Assembly: GCF_900766305.1 (NCBI RefSeq)
Contig: NZ_CAAFUZ010000021.1
Span: 1-10,259 of the forward strand
DNA: 10,259 bases
DNA from: an uncultured Gemella sp.
GTDB taxonomy: Bacteria; Bacillota; Bacilli; Staphylococcales; Gemellaceae
Direction: 5' to 3'
Part shown: one piece after another, positions 1 through 10,259 of the stretch
How the letters are laid out: each line of letters begins with the position of its first letter
Position numbering within the stretch: position 1 is the first letter of the stretch
Position numbers and translations under genes: made by a program
The notes under the pieces: model-generated
Told to the model about the DNA's origin: nothing
Databases searched by the model: none
The model's input: the letters and a program-made list of their open reading frames with translations, nothing else

Positions 1-21
1 CGAATTTGACAAAGAGCCAAG

Positions 22-52
22 AAAGAGAGGACTCATGGTGAATCCTCTCTTT
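22..52. terminator. Hairpin terminator downstream of ppc, probably bidirectional
   Basis: A 10-bp perfect stem (22-31 pairs with 43-52) continues, after one C/A mismatch, into a 3-bp inner stem with a TGG loop. On the plus strand the stem runs into a T-rich tract (49-58), as in an intrinsic terminator for a gene entering from the left edge. On the minus strand it lies 5 bases past the ppc stop codon, and the 3' arm ends in a shorter TTTCTT run. It could therefore serve ppc and a convergent gene outside the window. Confidence 0.8.
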
Positions 53-56
53 TTTA

Positions 57-2747
57 TTATCCTGAGTTTCTAAGTCCTGTAGCAACTCCGTTAATAGTTA
101 TATGAATAGTATTAATTTGTGATTCAGGTAATTTGCCTTCTCTTGAACGTTTAATTAACTCTAATTGAATTAGGTTTAATGTATTAAAGTACTGTAACCT
201 ATTTTCTAAACTTCGAGTTAAATAAGTATTATCTTCTAAGAATTCTTTATGTTCTGAAATTTCTAAAACTACTTGTTTTGTTAAATTCCATTCTCTTAAG
301 ATTTCTTCATATACCTGTTTAGTTTCCTCTTCTTTACATAGATTTGCGTATTCTTTTGCTATATCCATGTCAGATTTTGACATAACCATATCTACATTTG
401 AAAGTAATGATGTAAAGAATGGCCATTCTTTATACATTTTGCGAAGTTTTTCAATATTTCCTTTATCTTTATTTATAAAGTTTGAAAATGCTGTTCCTAC
501 TCCATACCAACCAGGAAGCATGATTCTACTTTGCGACCACGAGAACACCCATGGAATTGCTCTTAGGCCACCAATGTCAGTAATTTTCTTACGTGATGCT
601 GGACGTGAACCAATGTTTAAACTTGAAATTTCTTTAATTGGCGTAGCTTCGAAGAAGTAATTATAGAAGTTAGGATTTTCAAAAACTAGTTCTCGGTATT
701 TATTGTAACTATCTCCTACTATTTCATCCATAATAACTTGGATTTCAGGTATATCTCTGATATCTGTATTAACTTTATCAGCATTCATCCTTTGAATTAC
801 GGCAGAGAATAAGGCTTCTAAGTTATAGTATGCCGCGTCACTGTTCCCATATTTGGCTGCGATAATTTCACCTTGTTCTGTAAGACGAATTCTATCTTGT
901 ACACTTCCTAAAGGTTGAGAAATAATCGCATCATAACTTGGTCCACCACCACGACCAACAGTACCACCTCGACCGTGGAAGAATGTAACTTTAATATTAT
1001 GTTTTTCTCCTAGTGATGATAGCTCTTGTTGTGCTTTATAAAGCGACCATCCAGATGATAGGTATCCACCATCTTTATTACTATCAGAGTATCCTAACAT
1101 AATCTCTTGATAACTTCTATTATCACTTACCCATTTTTTCACGATATCTAGACTTAAGTATTTATCCATTACTTCATATGAATTTTCTAAGTCTTCGATT
1201 GTTTCAAATAATGGTACAAGTTGTAATCTTGCAAAGTCACTTCCCACTAAACCAACTTCTTTTAGCATAATGGCAAGTTCTAATAAGTCAGAAACACTTG
1301 TTGTGTGTGAAATAATATTTTGTTTAATAACATTATCACCTAGTTTATCTTTTAATTTTCTAGCTGTTCTAAATATTGCTAGTTCTTTTCGCAATTCTTC
1401 TGATTGTTTATTTTCATCATTTATACTTAATGGTCTTGGATCTTCTTTTAATTGTTTTAATAGAAGTTCACATTTTTCTTCTTCACTAAGTGAACTATAA
1501 TCTTTTTCGATATTAGCACTACTTAATAATTCAGCAACTGACGCTTCATAGACACTTGAGTCTTGACGCATATCAATACTTGCTAAATAGAATCCAAAGA
1601 TTTTAACAACATTAAGTAATTCTTCAAATTCACCAGTTACTAGGATTTCACCCTTGTTTTCTAACAGTGATTTTTCTATTATTGTTAGATCAGCGATAAA
1701 CTCATCAGCTGTAAGATATTTATCTTCAACTTCTTTATCTTGTAATAAATATTCTCTTGTACTTTCAAGTTTTTCTTTAATATGTGATATCGCTCTTCTG
1801 TATGATTCTTTTTCTCTATACTCAGAAGTATCACTTGAAAGATTCGCTAATTCTTCTAGTTCTGTACTTCCTTTAGTAACATGAGAAGACATTGAGAATG
1901 TTCTATATAAACTATTTAACTTTTCAATATAATACGTTGTAATAAGCTCACATTGCTTCATAGCTGATAAATTTAATGTTTCAGCTGTTACATATGGATT
2001 TCCATCACGGTCTCCACCAATCCACATCCCCATTGTTATAGGTGTTTCATTTTTTAATTCTATATTATTTTCTTCTAATAATAATTTATACTCAGTCATT
2101 AATTTTGCAATAGCTTTAATAAATGATAAGTTATAATATTCTAATACATTTGTAATTTCGTTAGCTACTTTTAATTTTTTCTCACGAATAATATCACTTT
2201 GTGTTAATATTTCAATATGTTTTTGGATTGCATTTTTCCATTTTCTTTCATTGATTAGACCATTTTTTACATCACGGTGTTTTCTTAATAAACTGTGAAG
2301 TTTTTCTGTTAAATCAAGAACTGTTTTACGTTGAACTTGTGTTGGGTGAGCTGTTAATACTGGTACTACATTAATATTTTCTAAGATATTTTTATCTTTA
2401 ATATTTTTAATAGACTCAGATAATTTCCCTACATATGATTCACCTATATTATTTTTATAGTTAACTTCATAAGCTAAATCGACATCTTCAGCTATATTAA
2501 TTAATAATGGTAAAATTGAAAAGAAATTTGCAACAATTTCCATTTCTTCTTGAGTTAAATCTTTAATAATAAGATTTAATTTTTCGTAATTTTTTTCATC
2601 TGCTAATGCTTTTAATTCTACAATTTTTTCAAATGTATCTTCAGAAATTAATTTTTGTGTTGCTTTTAACAGCATTTCTGTAAGAATTTGAATCTCTTCC
2701 TGTATAATATTCTCATTCACATTGCTTTCTAATCTTGTGTTTTGCAT
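57..2747 (-). CDS. ppc: Phosphoenolpyruvate carboxylase
   Basis: This 896-residue cytosolic enzyme carboxylates phosphoenolpyruvate with bicarbonate to give oxaloacetate and phosphate, the anaplerotic step that feeds aspartate-family synthesis. Visible signatures, in order: the catalytic-His motif LTAHPT (His134), [10 protein letters not shown] (242-251), [16 protein letters not shown] (about 386-401), [10 protein letters not shown] (552-561, Lys558), the glycine loop [14 protein letters not shown] (590-603), [14 protein letters not shown] (728-741) and the C-terminal GLRNSG. Length is normal for the family and the C-terminus is complete. The start is set by AAGGAGT at 2754-2760, 6 bases before the ATG. 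Long blocks, including TQVQRK after the catalytic His and the RNSG end, match my memory of streptococcal PEP carboxylases more than the E. coli type (RNTG). It appears monocistronic, with its own promoter and terminator. Identity is certain; the closeness to streptococci is recalled, not computed. Confidence 0.98.
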   Translation of the reverse strand: MQNTRLESNVNENIIQEEIQILTEMLLKATQKLISEDTFEKIVELKALADEKNYEKLNLIIKDLTQEEMEIVANFFSILPLLINIAEDVDLAYEVNYKNNIGESYVGKLSESIKNIKDKNILENINVVPVLTAHPTQVQRKTVLDLTEKLHSLLRKHRDVKNGLINERKWKNAIQKHIEILTQSDIIREKKLKVANEITNVLEYYNLSFIKAIAKLMTEYKLLLEENNIELKNETPITMGMWIGGDRDGNPYVTAETLNLSAMKQCELITTYYIEKLNSLYRTFSMSSHVTKGSTELEELANLSSDTSEYREKESYRRAISHIKEKLESTREYLLQDKEVEDKYLTADEFIADLTIIEKSLLENKGEILVTGEFEELLNVVKIFGFYLASIDMRQDSSVYEASVAELLSSANIEKDYSSLSEEEKCELLLKQLKEDPRPLSINDENKQSEELRKELAIFRTARKLKDKLGDNVIKQNIISHTTSVSDLLELAIMLKEVGLVGSDFARLQLVPLFETIEDLENSYEVMDKYLSLDIVKKWVSDNRSYQEIMLGYSDSNKDGGYLSSGWSLYKAQQELSSLGEKHNIKVTFFHGRGGTVGRGGGPSYDAIISQPLGSVQDRIRLTEQGEIIAAKYGNSDAAYYNLEALFSAVIQRMNADKVNTDIRDIPEIQVIMDEIVGDSYNKYRELVFENPNFYNYFFEATPIKEISSLNIGSRPASRKKITDIGGLRAIPWVFSWSQSRIMLPGWYGVGTAFSNFINKDKGNIEKLRKMYKEWPFFTSLLSNVDMVMSKSDMDIAKEYANLCKEEETKQVYEEILREWNLTKQVVLEISEHKEFLEDNTYLTRSLENRLQYFNTLNLIQLELIKRSREGKLPESQINTIHITINGVATGLRNSG

Positions 2748-2811
2748 TTAGTTACTCCTTGATAAGTTTTTTACTAATAAAGTATATTTATCAGTTTTAA
2801 CTACATATTCC

Positions 2812-2840
2812 ATTATAAAACTTTTTTTCTAATAAAACAA
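2812..2840 (-). promoter_or_regulatory. Probable ppc promoter
   Basis: Read on the minus strand, a perfect TATAAT -10 box (2812-2817) sits 17 bases from TTGTTT (2835-2840), a -35 with only the TTG matching consensus. Transcription would start near 2805, giving a leader of about 55-60 bases that contains the AAGGAGT ribosome binding site. No other hexamer pair of similar quality lies closer to ppc. No operator or riboswitch-like fold was recognised in the leader. Confidence 0.55.
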
Positions 2841-2982
2841 TGAATTTTGGCCATTTTTTTTATATTCTTAATTATTTTACTAACTTTTTTTAGAAATCTC
2901 TTTTTATTGTTCTTATTTCACTGTGTTTAATTATTTATTTTAAAGCACTTACTAACCTTTATTATATTATAATTTTTACATC

Positions 2983-3039
2983 AGGGAGTTACTCGACAAA
3001 ATCGATTTCTTCGAAATCACGATTTTTGAGTCACTTCCT
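2983..3039. repeat. Imperfect 27-bp inverted repeat, likely dispersed intergenic element
   Basis: The arms 2983-3009 and 3013-3039 pair around a TTC loop. The inner ATTTC/GAAAT pairs perfectly; the outer part pairs with small bulges (AAAATCG against CGATTTT, ACTC against GAGT, AGG against CCT). It lies between the gyrA terminator (3070-3111) and the ppc promoter (2812-2840), so neither gene needs it as a primary terminator. Neither arm is followed by a T-tract. Its AGGGAGT...ATCG architecture resembles the hairpin-forming intergenic repeats seen in many copies in other Bacilli genomes. Copy number cannot be judged from one window. Confidence 0.6.
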
Positions 3040-3069
3040 ATTCAATACTTTATTTTCATAATAAAAAAA

Positions 3070-3111
3070 GGTAACTTTATAAATAGTAAAATACTACTTA
3101 TAAAGTTATCC
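3070..3111 (-). terminator. Intrinsic terminator of the gyrase operon
   Basis: The arms 3070-3088 and 3092-3111 form a stem of about 18 bp with an AAA loop, one A/C mismatch (3083/3097) and one bulged T (3109). On the minus strand the hairpin is followed by seven T residues (complement of 3063-3069). It begins about 20 bases past the gyrA stop codon. The stem is long and AT-rich. A T-rich run on the opposite side (3112-3120) makes it structurally able to terminate in both directions, although no plus-strand gene enters it here. Confidence 0.88.
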
Positions 3112-3132
3112 TTATTTTTTATATAGTTGTTT

Positions 3133-5580
3133 CTATTCGTCTTCGTAGCTTTCTTCTTTAGCTGCTAAAGTTACAGTCGCTACTTTTTGATCATCAACTA
3201 GGTTAATAACTTTAACTCCAGTCGCTGTTCTTCCTAACGTGCTGATTGTAGAAACATCTATTCTAATAATAATTCCTTGATCAGTCATTATCATTAAGTC
3301 TTCATTTCCTGCGATTGATTTAACCGCTACAATCTTACCTGTTTTCTTCGTAACTTTTGCTACTTTAACACCTTTTCCTCCACGGTTAATTACATTGAAT
3401 TCCGTAGATTTAGAAATTTTTCCAATACCATTTTCTGTTACTGTTAAAATTTTCTTAGATTCATCGACTACTTCCATACCTACAACGTAGTCATCTGGAG
3501 AAAGTGTAATACCTTTAACACCACGACTTACACGTCCCATTGTACGAACTTTTTCAGCATTAATTCTAATTGCTTGTCCATTTGCTGTAACGATCATAAT
3601 ATCTTGATCATCTGTAATTCTTTGAACATCGATTAATGCATCATCTTCATCAAGTTTAAGGGCAATCTTACCTTTCTTAAGAATACTTGCGTAATCTCCT
3701 AATTTAGATTTCTTAATGATACCATATTTAGTTGAGAAGATTAAGTTTGTATCTTCTTCTTGTAAATCAGAAATTGCAATAATAGAGTTTACTTTTTCTT
3801 CTTTTTCAATCTCTAATAGGTTAATAATTGGTATTCCTTTAGATTGTCTACTCATTTGGTTAATTTCATAACCTTTAAGAGTATAAACCTTACCTTTATC
3901 CGTAAAGAATAGGATATGATCGTGAGTTGAACAACTTAGCATGTAAGCTACGTTATCCTCATCATTTGTAGTCATACCGTTTACTCCACGTCCACCACGT
4001 CCTTGTGATTTATATGTACTTGCAGCAAGACGTTTAATGTATTGGTTATGAGATAGAGTAATTATGATTTGTTCTTTTTCAATTAAATCTTCGTTCTCGA
4101 TTTGATCTACTTGTCCTTCGATAATTACACTACGGCGTTTGTCACCGAATTTTTCCTTAACTTCTAATAGCTCATCTTTAACGATTTGAATTACACGTTC
4201 TGGTTTAGCTAGAATATCTTCTAAGTCAGCGATAAGTTCCATAAGTTTACTATACTCTTCTTCAATCTTATCACGTTCTAAACCTGTAAGTCTTTGTAGA
4301 CGCATATCTAGAATAGCTTGTGCTTGAATTTCAGTTAATCCAAATTGATCAATTAATCCTGCTTTCGCTTCTTCAGCAGTTTGAGATCCACGAATTAAAC
4401 TAATAATTCTATCGATATTATCTAGAGCAATTCGTAACCCTTCTAATATGTGAGCACGTGCTTGTGCTTTTTTAAGATCGAATTTAGTTCTTCTAACTAC
4501 TACTTCTTTTTGGTGCTCTAAGTAGTAGTAAAGTACTTCTTTAAGATTTAATAACTTAGGTACTCCATTTACAAGGGCAATCATGTTAACACCGAATGAA
4601 CTTTGTAATGGTGTTAATTTGTATAAATTGTTTAAAATTACGTTACTATTAACATCTCGGCGTAATTCAATTACAATTCTAATACCTTTTAAGTTACTTT
4701 CATCACGAAGGTCTGTGACACCTTCAATTTTCTTATCACGAGCTAGTTCAGCAATTTTTTCAACTAATTTCGCTTTATTTACTTGATAAGGAATTTCTGT
4801 AATAACAATTCTTTCCTTACCATTTTTCATTTGCTCAATTTCAGTTTTACCACGCATAATTACAGAACCGCGTCCTGTTGTATATGCCTTAACTATCCCA
4901 CTACGTCCTAATAAGAATGATCCTGTTGGGAAGTCAGGTCCTTTAATTTTAGACATTAATTCAGCAATTGTTATTTCAGAGTTATCAGCTAATGCGATTA
5001 CCCCATCGATAACCTCACCTAAGTTATGAGGTGGAATATTAGTCGCCATACCTACGGCAATACCACTACTTCCGTTAACTAATAAGTTTGGAATTCTTGC
5101 TGGTAATACTTTTGGTTCTTGTTTTGTTCCATCGTAGTTATCTTGCATATCAACAGTATCTTTGTTAATATCACGTAGTAACTCAGAAGCTATCTTACTC
5201 ATTCTAGCCTCAGTATAACGCATCGCAGCAGCACCGTCTCCATCAATAGAACCGAAGTTCCCTTGACCATCTACTAAAGGATATCTACTATTGAAATCTT
5301 GTGCTAAACGTACAATTGTTCCATATGTTGCAAAGTCACCATGAGGGTGATACTTCGCCATTACTTCCCCTACAACGAAGGCACTTTTTTTGTAAGGTTT
5401 ATCATATGTTAACCCTAAATCATTAAAAGCATAAAGTATTCTTCTATGAACTGGTTTTAACCCGTCACGAACATCTGGTAATGCACGCGATACAATAACA
5501 CTCATTGAATAATCTAAGAATGAATTTTCAATTTCAGTTGTTATGTTTCTTAAGGTAATATTATTTTTATTATCTTCCAT
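3133..5580 (-). CDS. gyrA: DNA gyrase subunit A, with resistance-type residues at QRDR positions 83 and 87
   Basis: GyrA is the breakage-reunion subunit of the cytoplasmic A2B2 gyrase, which introduces negative supercoils using ATP bound by GyrB. The 815-residue protein has the N-terminal winged-helix/tower region with catalytic Tyr122 in [10 protein letters not shown], a coiled-coil region around 360-460, and a six-bladed C-terminal beta-pinwheel. The pinwheel contains the gyrase-specific GyrA box QGRGGRG (525-531) and related repeats near 578, 635, 682, 731 and 781. The GyrA box and linkage to gyrB argue against ParC. The start is supported by AAAGGA 6 bases before the ATG; the gap to the gyrB stop is 16 bases, so the two are co-transcribed. 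Numbering matches E. coli through the QRDR: H80-G81-D82-F83-A84-T85-Y86-G87. Phe83 (codon TTT, 5332-5334) and Gly87 (codon GGA, 5320-5322) replace the Ser and Asp/Glu usual in susceptible bacteria. The tail ends in a short acidic SYEDE. Confidence 0.98.
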   Translation of the reverse strand: MEDNKNNITLRNITTEIENSFLDYSMSVIVSRALPDVRDGLKPVHRRILYAFNDLGLTYDKPYKKSAFVVGEVMAKYHPHGDFATYGTIVRLAQDFNSRYPLVDGQGNFGSIDGDGAAAMRYTEARMSKIASELLRDINKDTVDMQDNYDGTKQEPKVLPARIPNLLVNGSSGIAVGMATNIPPHNLGEVIDGVIALADNSEITIAELMSKIKGPDFPTGSFLLGRSGIVKAYTTGRGSVIMRGKTEIEQMKNGKERIVITEIPYQVNKAKLVEKIAELARDKKIEGVTDLRDESNLKGIRIVIELRRDVNSNVILNNLYKLTPLQSSFGVNMIALVNGVPKLLNLKEVLYYYLEHQKEVVVRRTKFDLKKAQARAHILEGLRIALDNIDRIISLIRGSQTAEEAKAGLIDQFGLTEIQAQAILDMRLQRLTGLERDKIEEEYSKLMELIADLEDILAKPERVIQIVKDELLEVKEKFGDKRRSVIIEGQVDQIENEDLIEKEQIIITLSHNQYIKRLAASTYKSQGRGGRGVNGMTTNDEDNVAYMLSCSTHDHILFFTDKGKVYTLKGYEINQMSRQSKGIPIINLLEIEKEEKVNSIIAISDLQEEDTNLIFSTKYGIIKKSKLGDYASILKKGKIALKLDEDDALIDVQRITDDQDIMIVTANGQAIRINAEKVRTMGRVSRGVKGITLSPDDYVVGMEVVDESKKILTVTENGIGKISKSTEFNVINRGGKGVKVAKVTKKTGKIVAVKSIAGNEDLMIMTDQGIIIRIDVSTISTLGRTATGVKVINLVDDQKVATVTLAAKEESYEDE

Positions 5581-5596
5581 GTTCTATCCTTTCTTT

Positions 5597-8679
<3,083 letters not shown>

Positions 8680-8690
<11 letters not shown>

Positions 8691-8895
8691 TAATTATTAT
8701 AAATTCGTTTCCTTCTAATTTTATTACATCATTTGAATATAATTTTTTCCCTCGTCTGTTTTCTAGCTCTCCATTAAGCTCGACTTCTACTTCTTGTAAA
8801 AAGTATTTAGCTTCTCCTCCTGAACCTATAAAACCTTCTAATTTTAAGAATTGAGCTAATGTAATATACTCACTATTAATAAAAACTTCTTTCAT
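8680..8895 (-). CDS. yaaA: S4-domain RNA-binding protein YaaA (recF-linked)
   Basis: This 71-residue protein belongs to the small S4-like family found directly upstream of recF in Bacilli; it is unrelated to E. coli YaaA. Visible features: ITLAQFLKLEGFIGSGGEAKYFL (about 11-33), which forms the S4 helices, and EVELNGELENRRGKKLYSNDVIKL, the strand-loop part with the typical NGE-x-x-RRGKKL motif. It is expected to bind structured RNA, probably ribosome-related; its precise role is not evident from the sequence. An open frame extends upstream to 8991, but that start lies upstream of the operon promoter and lacks a binding site. The ATG at 8895 has a perfect AGGAGGT 5 bases upstream. It is the first gene of the yaaA-recF-gyrB-gyrA unit and overlaps recF by 11 bases. 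Confidence 0.93.
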
Positions 8896-8900
8896 TTCAC

Positions 8901-8907
8901 ACCTCCT
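8901..8907 (-). promoter_or_regulatory. Ribosome binding site that fixes the yaaA start
   Basis: AGGAGGT, a perfect match to the 16S rRNA anti-Shine-Dalgarno, lies 5 bases before the ATG at 8895. It shows that the upstream in-frame ATGs at 8991 and downstream of it are not the real start. Confidence 0.9.
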
Positions 8908-8959
8908 ATGATATTTAAAAATGAAACTCTGTGTATATAAATATATTTTATACATTATA

Positions 8960-8988
8960 ATTATATCAAATTTCTTGTTTTTTTTCAA
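8960..8988 (-). promoter_or_regulatory. Promoter of the yaaA-recF-gyrB-gyrA operon
   Basis: On the minus strand TTGAAA (8983-8988) and TATAAT (8960-8965) are separated by exactly 17 bases, a near-consensus housekeeping sigma promoter. Transcription should start near 8953, giving a leader of about 58 bases before yaaA. No equally good internal promoter was seen in the short gaps between the four genes, and the only clear terminator follows gyrA, so one transcript of about 5.9 kb is expected. Weaker promoters inside recF or gyrB cannot be excluded. Confidence 0.85.
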
Positions 8989-9033
8989 CAATCACCATTT
9001 TTTTTATAAATTTTTAATTTAAAATATCTATAT

Positions 9034-9044
9034 ATACCAGGTAT
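9034..9044. promoter_or_regulatory. Short palindrome, possible operator
   Basis: ATACCAGGTAT is a perfect 5+1+5 palindrome and contains the only G/C-rich core in this part of the spacer. It lies about 46 bases upstream of the operon -35 and 150 bases upstream of the kinase -35. A regulator site is possible, but a single 11-base palindrome can arise by chance and I recognise no specific regulator. Confidence 0.2.
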
Positions 9045-9195
9045 TTTTAAAGATTAGTATCAATTTAAGTTCACATAAATAATATAGTGTATATTTATTA
9101 ATTTATTTCAAAACTAATGGAAATATATTATGAAAAAAAATAGTATTTTAATAAAAATTCAAAAATTAAATTTATAAACAATGTAATCGTTTTTC

Positions 9196-9224
9196 TTTCA
9201 ACTTTAGTTAGTTTATTATATAAT
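9196..9224 (+). promoter_or_regulatory. Probable promoter of the licA-like gene
   Basis: A perfect TATAAT (9219-9224) lies 17 bases after TTTCAA (9196-9201), which matches the -35 consensus at only three of six positions. Transcription would begin near 9231, leaving about 42 bases of leader that include AAGGAGG at 9258-9264. The -10 is convincing, the -35 weak. Confidence 0.55.
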
Positions 9225-9272
9225 TATAGTGAAAAAGGATTTTATATTTCAGAAATTAAGGAGGATATTGAT

Positions 9273-10091
9273 ATGTACAATTTAGATAAATTAGAAAAAA
9301 TCTTAAATGAAAAAGTAATCTCAGTAGAAGAAACAAGTTATGGAATTACTAATAAAAATTATATTATTACGACAGATAATAATAAATATTTCTATAGAAC
9401 ATCTAAAGATTCTACAAATATTGTAAATAAAAATAACGAAAAAGAAGCTATTAGTCTTCTTGCCGATGAAGATTACTTTCTTAAACCAATATTCTTCAAT
9501 AATGATAACCTAATCACAAAATTTCAACCTAATCCAAAAACATTTATTTCACAAAGAAAATTATCAAGTATTATAAGAATAGGAAAACTTCTCAATAACT
9601 TTCACTCGAAAAAATTTCAAGCTGAGCATATATTTGATCCTGTTAAGCAATTTTATAATTATTATAACCAAATAGATGAAAAACAGAATATTCTTGAACA
9701 ATATTTGCACATCATAGATAATTTTAAAGAGTTCTATGAACCTGACAGATTATGCCATAACGACTTAGTTGAAGGTAATTTCTTATTTACAAAAGATAAA
9801 TTATACTTAATAGATTTTGAATATGCTGGATACAATGATTATTACTTCGATATTGCGAGTTTTATATCAGAAAATGATTTAAACTATGAGGAAACAATTA
9901 CTTTCTTAAAAGCGTATTTTAGCGAAAAAGAGTGCCGTTATGATAAATTAGATGTATTCTTACAGTTTTGTGATTTATTATGGTACACATGGGCTATTTT
10001 ATTATACGAAAAAAGAAATGAAGAAGTGTACAATGAAATTGCTCAAGCAAAACTTCATAGATTAAATAACCCTAGAAAGATAGTCTATTAA
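9273..10091 (+). CDS. LicA-like choline/ethanolamine kinase family protein
   Basis: This is a 272-residue member of the choline kinase/aminoglycoside phosphotransferase fold, predicted cytosolic, using ATP to phosphorylate a small amino alcohol. Visible motifs: the nucleotide-loop segment GITNKNY (24-30), Arg42 in the following strand, NEKEA with Glu56, Brenner's motif CHNDLVEGNF (161-170; catalytic Asp164, metal-binding Asn169), the choline-kinase motif LIDFEYAGYNDYYFDIA (179-195; Asp181, Glu183, Asp193), and a C-terminal LLWYTWAILLYE (235-246) that resembles the Trp-rich choline pocket of LicA. AAGGAGG 8 bases upstream supports the start. Bacterial LicA feeds phosphocholine into teichoic acid or lipooligosaccharide decoration, but its partner licC (cytidylyltransferase) is not adjacent and a terminator follows immediately. 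Ethanolamine or thiamine kinase activity is an alternative. Family assignment is firm; substrate is inferred, so no symbol is given. Confidence 0.85.
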   Translation: MYNLDKLEKILNEKVISVEETSYGITNKNYIITTDNNKYFYRTSKDSTNIVNKNNEKEAISLLADEDYFLKPIFFNNDNLITKFQPNPKTFISQRKLSSIIRIGKLLNNFHSKKFQAEHIFDPVKQFYNYYNQIDEKQNILEQYLHIIDNFKEFYEPDRLCHNDLVEGNFLFTKDKLYLIDFEYAGYNDYYFDIASFISENDLNYEETITFLKAYFSEKECRYDKLDVFLQFCDLLWYTWAILLYEKRNEEVYNEIAQAKLHRLNNPRKIVY

Positions 10092-10097
10092 TTAATA

Positions 10098-10138
10098 AAA
10101 CACCTTAAAGAGCCGAAAAATGACTCTCTAAGGTGTTT
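10098..10138 (+). terminator. Terminator hairpin of the licA-like gene
   Basis: A 10-bp stem (10098-10107 with 10129-10138), one A/C mismatch and a further 4 bp (10109-10112 with 10124-10127) enclose an 11-base loop, starting 7 bases after the stop codon. The arm ends in GTTT followed by AATTA, so the U-tract is poor. Termination may be incomplete without the second hairpin downstream. Confidence 0.7.
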
Positions 10139-10155
10139 AATTATGGTTGTATACT

Positions 10156-10191
10156 AAATCCGGGGCATGGAAAAATTCCAGCCCCGGATTT
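10156..10191 (+). terminator. Second, GC-rich hairpin: backup terminator or palindromic repeat
   Basis: An 11-bp perfect stem (10156-10166 with 10181-10191), including CCGGGGC/GCCCCGG, continues after one bulged A (10167) into TGGAA/TTCCA with a three-base AAA loop. It is the most GC-rich segment of the window. On the plus strand it is followed by TTTCAATTTTTAT, acceptable for an intrinsic terminator; the opposite side has no T-tract. It may be a strong backup terminator for the kinase gene or a copy of a dispersed palindrome. Confidence 0.7.
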
Positions 10192-10200
10192 CAATTTTTA

Positions 10201-10229
10201 TATGCAAAAAGACAAATATCCAATATAAT
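10201..10229 (+). promoter_or_regulatory. Possible promoter for a gene beyond the right edge
   Basis: A perfect TATAAT (10224-10229) lies 17 bases after TATGCA (10201-10206), a poor -35, just after the second hairpin. AAGGTG at 10231 is too close to a transcription start to be convincing as a ribosome site, and no start codon follows before the window ends. In such AT-rich DNA the -10 alone is weak evidence. Confidence 0.25.
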
Positions 10230-10259
10230 TAAGGTGTACAAAAATAATTAACTAAGAAA

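Larger units (their letters stand above)
8896..9272. other. AT-rich divergent intergenic region between yaaA and the licA-like gene
   Basis: This 377-base stretch contains the leftward operon promoter, the rightward kinase promoter, and about 200 very AT-rich bases between them (8989-9195) with one short palindrome. I found no open frame with a ribosome binding site, no tRNA and no cluster of DnaA boxes. It occupies the position where the 3' end of dnaN would be expected in the common Bacilli arrangement. Confidence 0.7.

Noticed and set aside
367..660. Plus-strand open frames inside ppc, gyrA, gyrB and recF (for example 367-660, 1270-1500, 4583-4786, 6051-6374, 8287-8538)
   Set aside because: They lie antisense within confidently assigned genes, lack ribosome binding sites, and their translations show no recognisable domains.
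2961..2971. Overlapping TATAAT-like hexamers on the minus strand as an extra ppc promoter
   Set aside because: No -35-like sequence lies 16-18 bases upstream (the positions read GAGTAA and ACTCCC), so the pair at 2812-2840 is preferred.
8930..8938. DnaA-box-like TGTGTATAT in the yaaA leader, and TTATAAACA near 9172, as signs of oriC
   Set aside because: Each differs from the consensus at two positions, they are isolated, and such matches are expected by chance in AT-rich DNA.
8896..8991. N-terminal extension of yaaA to give a 103-residue protein
   Set aside because: The upstream ATG lies before the promoter -35 and has no ribosome binding site; the extension is unlike the S4-family N-terminus, and a perfect AGGAGGT marks 8895.
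9075..9098. ATAAATA / TATTTAT inverted repeat in the divergent spacer
   Set aside because: It consists only of A and T in very AT-rich DNA and is not more symmetric than expected by chance.

Overview
The window reads as an AT-rich, Gram-positive (Bacillota, class Bacilli) chromosome. Ribosome binding sites are strong (AAGGAGG, AGGAGGT types), most promoters have a TATAAT -10 box, and the order yaaA-recF-gyrB-gyrA is the one found near the replication origin in many Bacilli. Streptococci do not keep recF, gyrB and gyrA together, yet the PEP carboxylase here looks streptococcal. My best guess is Gemella or a close relative. This rests on gene order, protein motifs and remembered family sequences, not on a database search.

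Layout, left to right. Position 1-56 holds a hairpin terminator just past the end of ppc. ppc (phosphoenolpyruvate carboxylase) fills 57-2747 on the minus strand. A 385-base gap (2748-3132) holds the ppc promoter, an imperfect inverted repeat that looks like a dispersed intergenic element, and the gyrA terminator. The minus-strand operon yaaA-recF-gyrB-gyrA spans 8895 down to 3133, with one clear promoter at 8960-8988, an 11-base yaaA/recF overlap, and gaps of 40 and 16 bases between the later genes. A 377-base AT-rich divergent region (8896-9272) separates it from a plus-strand LicA-like choline/ethanolamine kinase gene (9273-10091), which is followed by two tandem hairpins.

How the genes work together. 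GyrA and GyrB form DNA gyrase, RecF acts in gap repair and replication-fork restart, and YaaA is a small S4-type RNA-binding protein that travels with recF. ppc replenishes oxaloacetate and is a separate unit. The kinase is unrelated to the gyrase operon; it probably phosphorylates choline or a similar amino alcohol.

The most notable observation is in GyrA. Both classical quinolone-resistance positions (E. coli numbering 83 and 87) carry resistance-type residues, Phe83 and Gly87, and each codon is one transition away from the usual Ser and Glu codons. The second is that the yaaA-recF-gyrB-gyrA block has its own promoter and is not preceded by dnaA-dnaN. I found no RNA genes, CRISPR array, insertion sequence or novel defence system.
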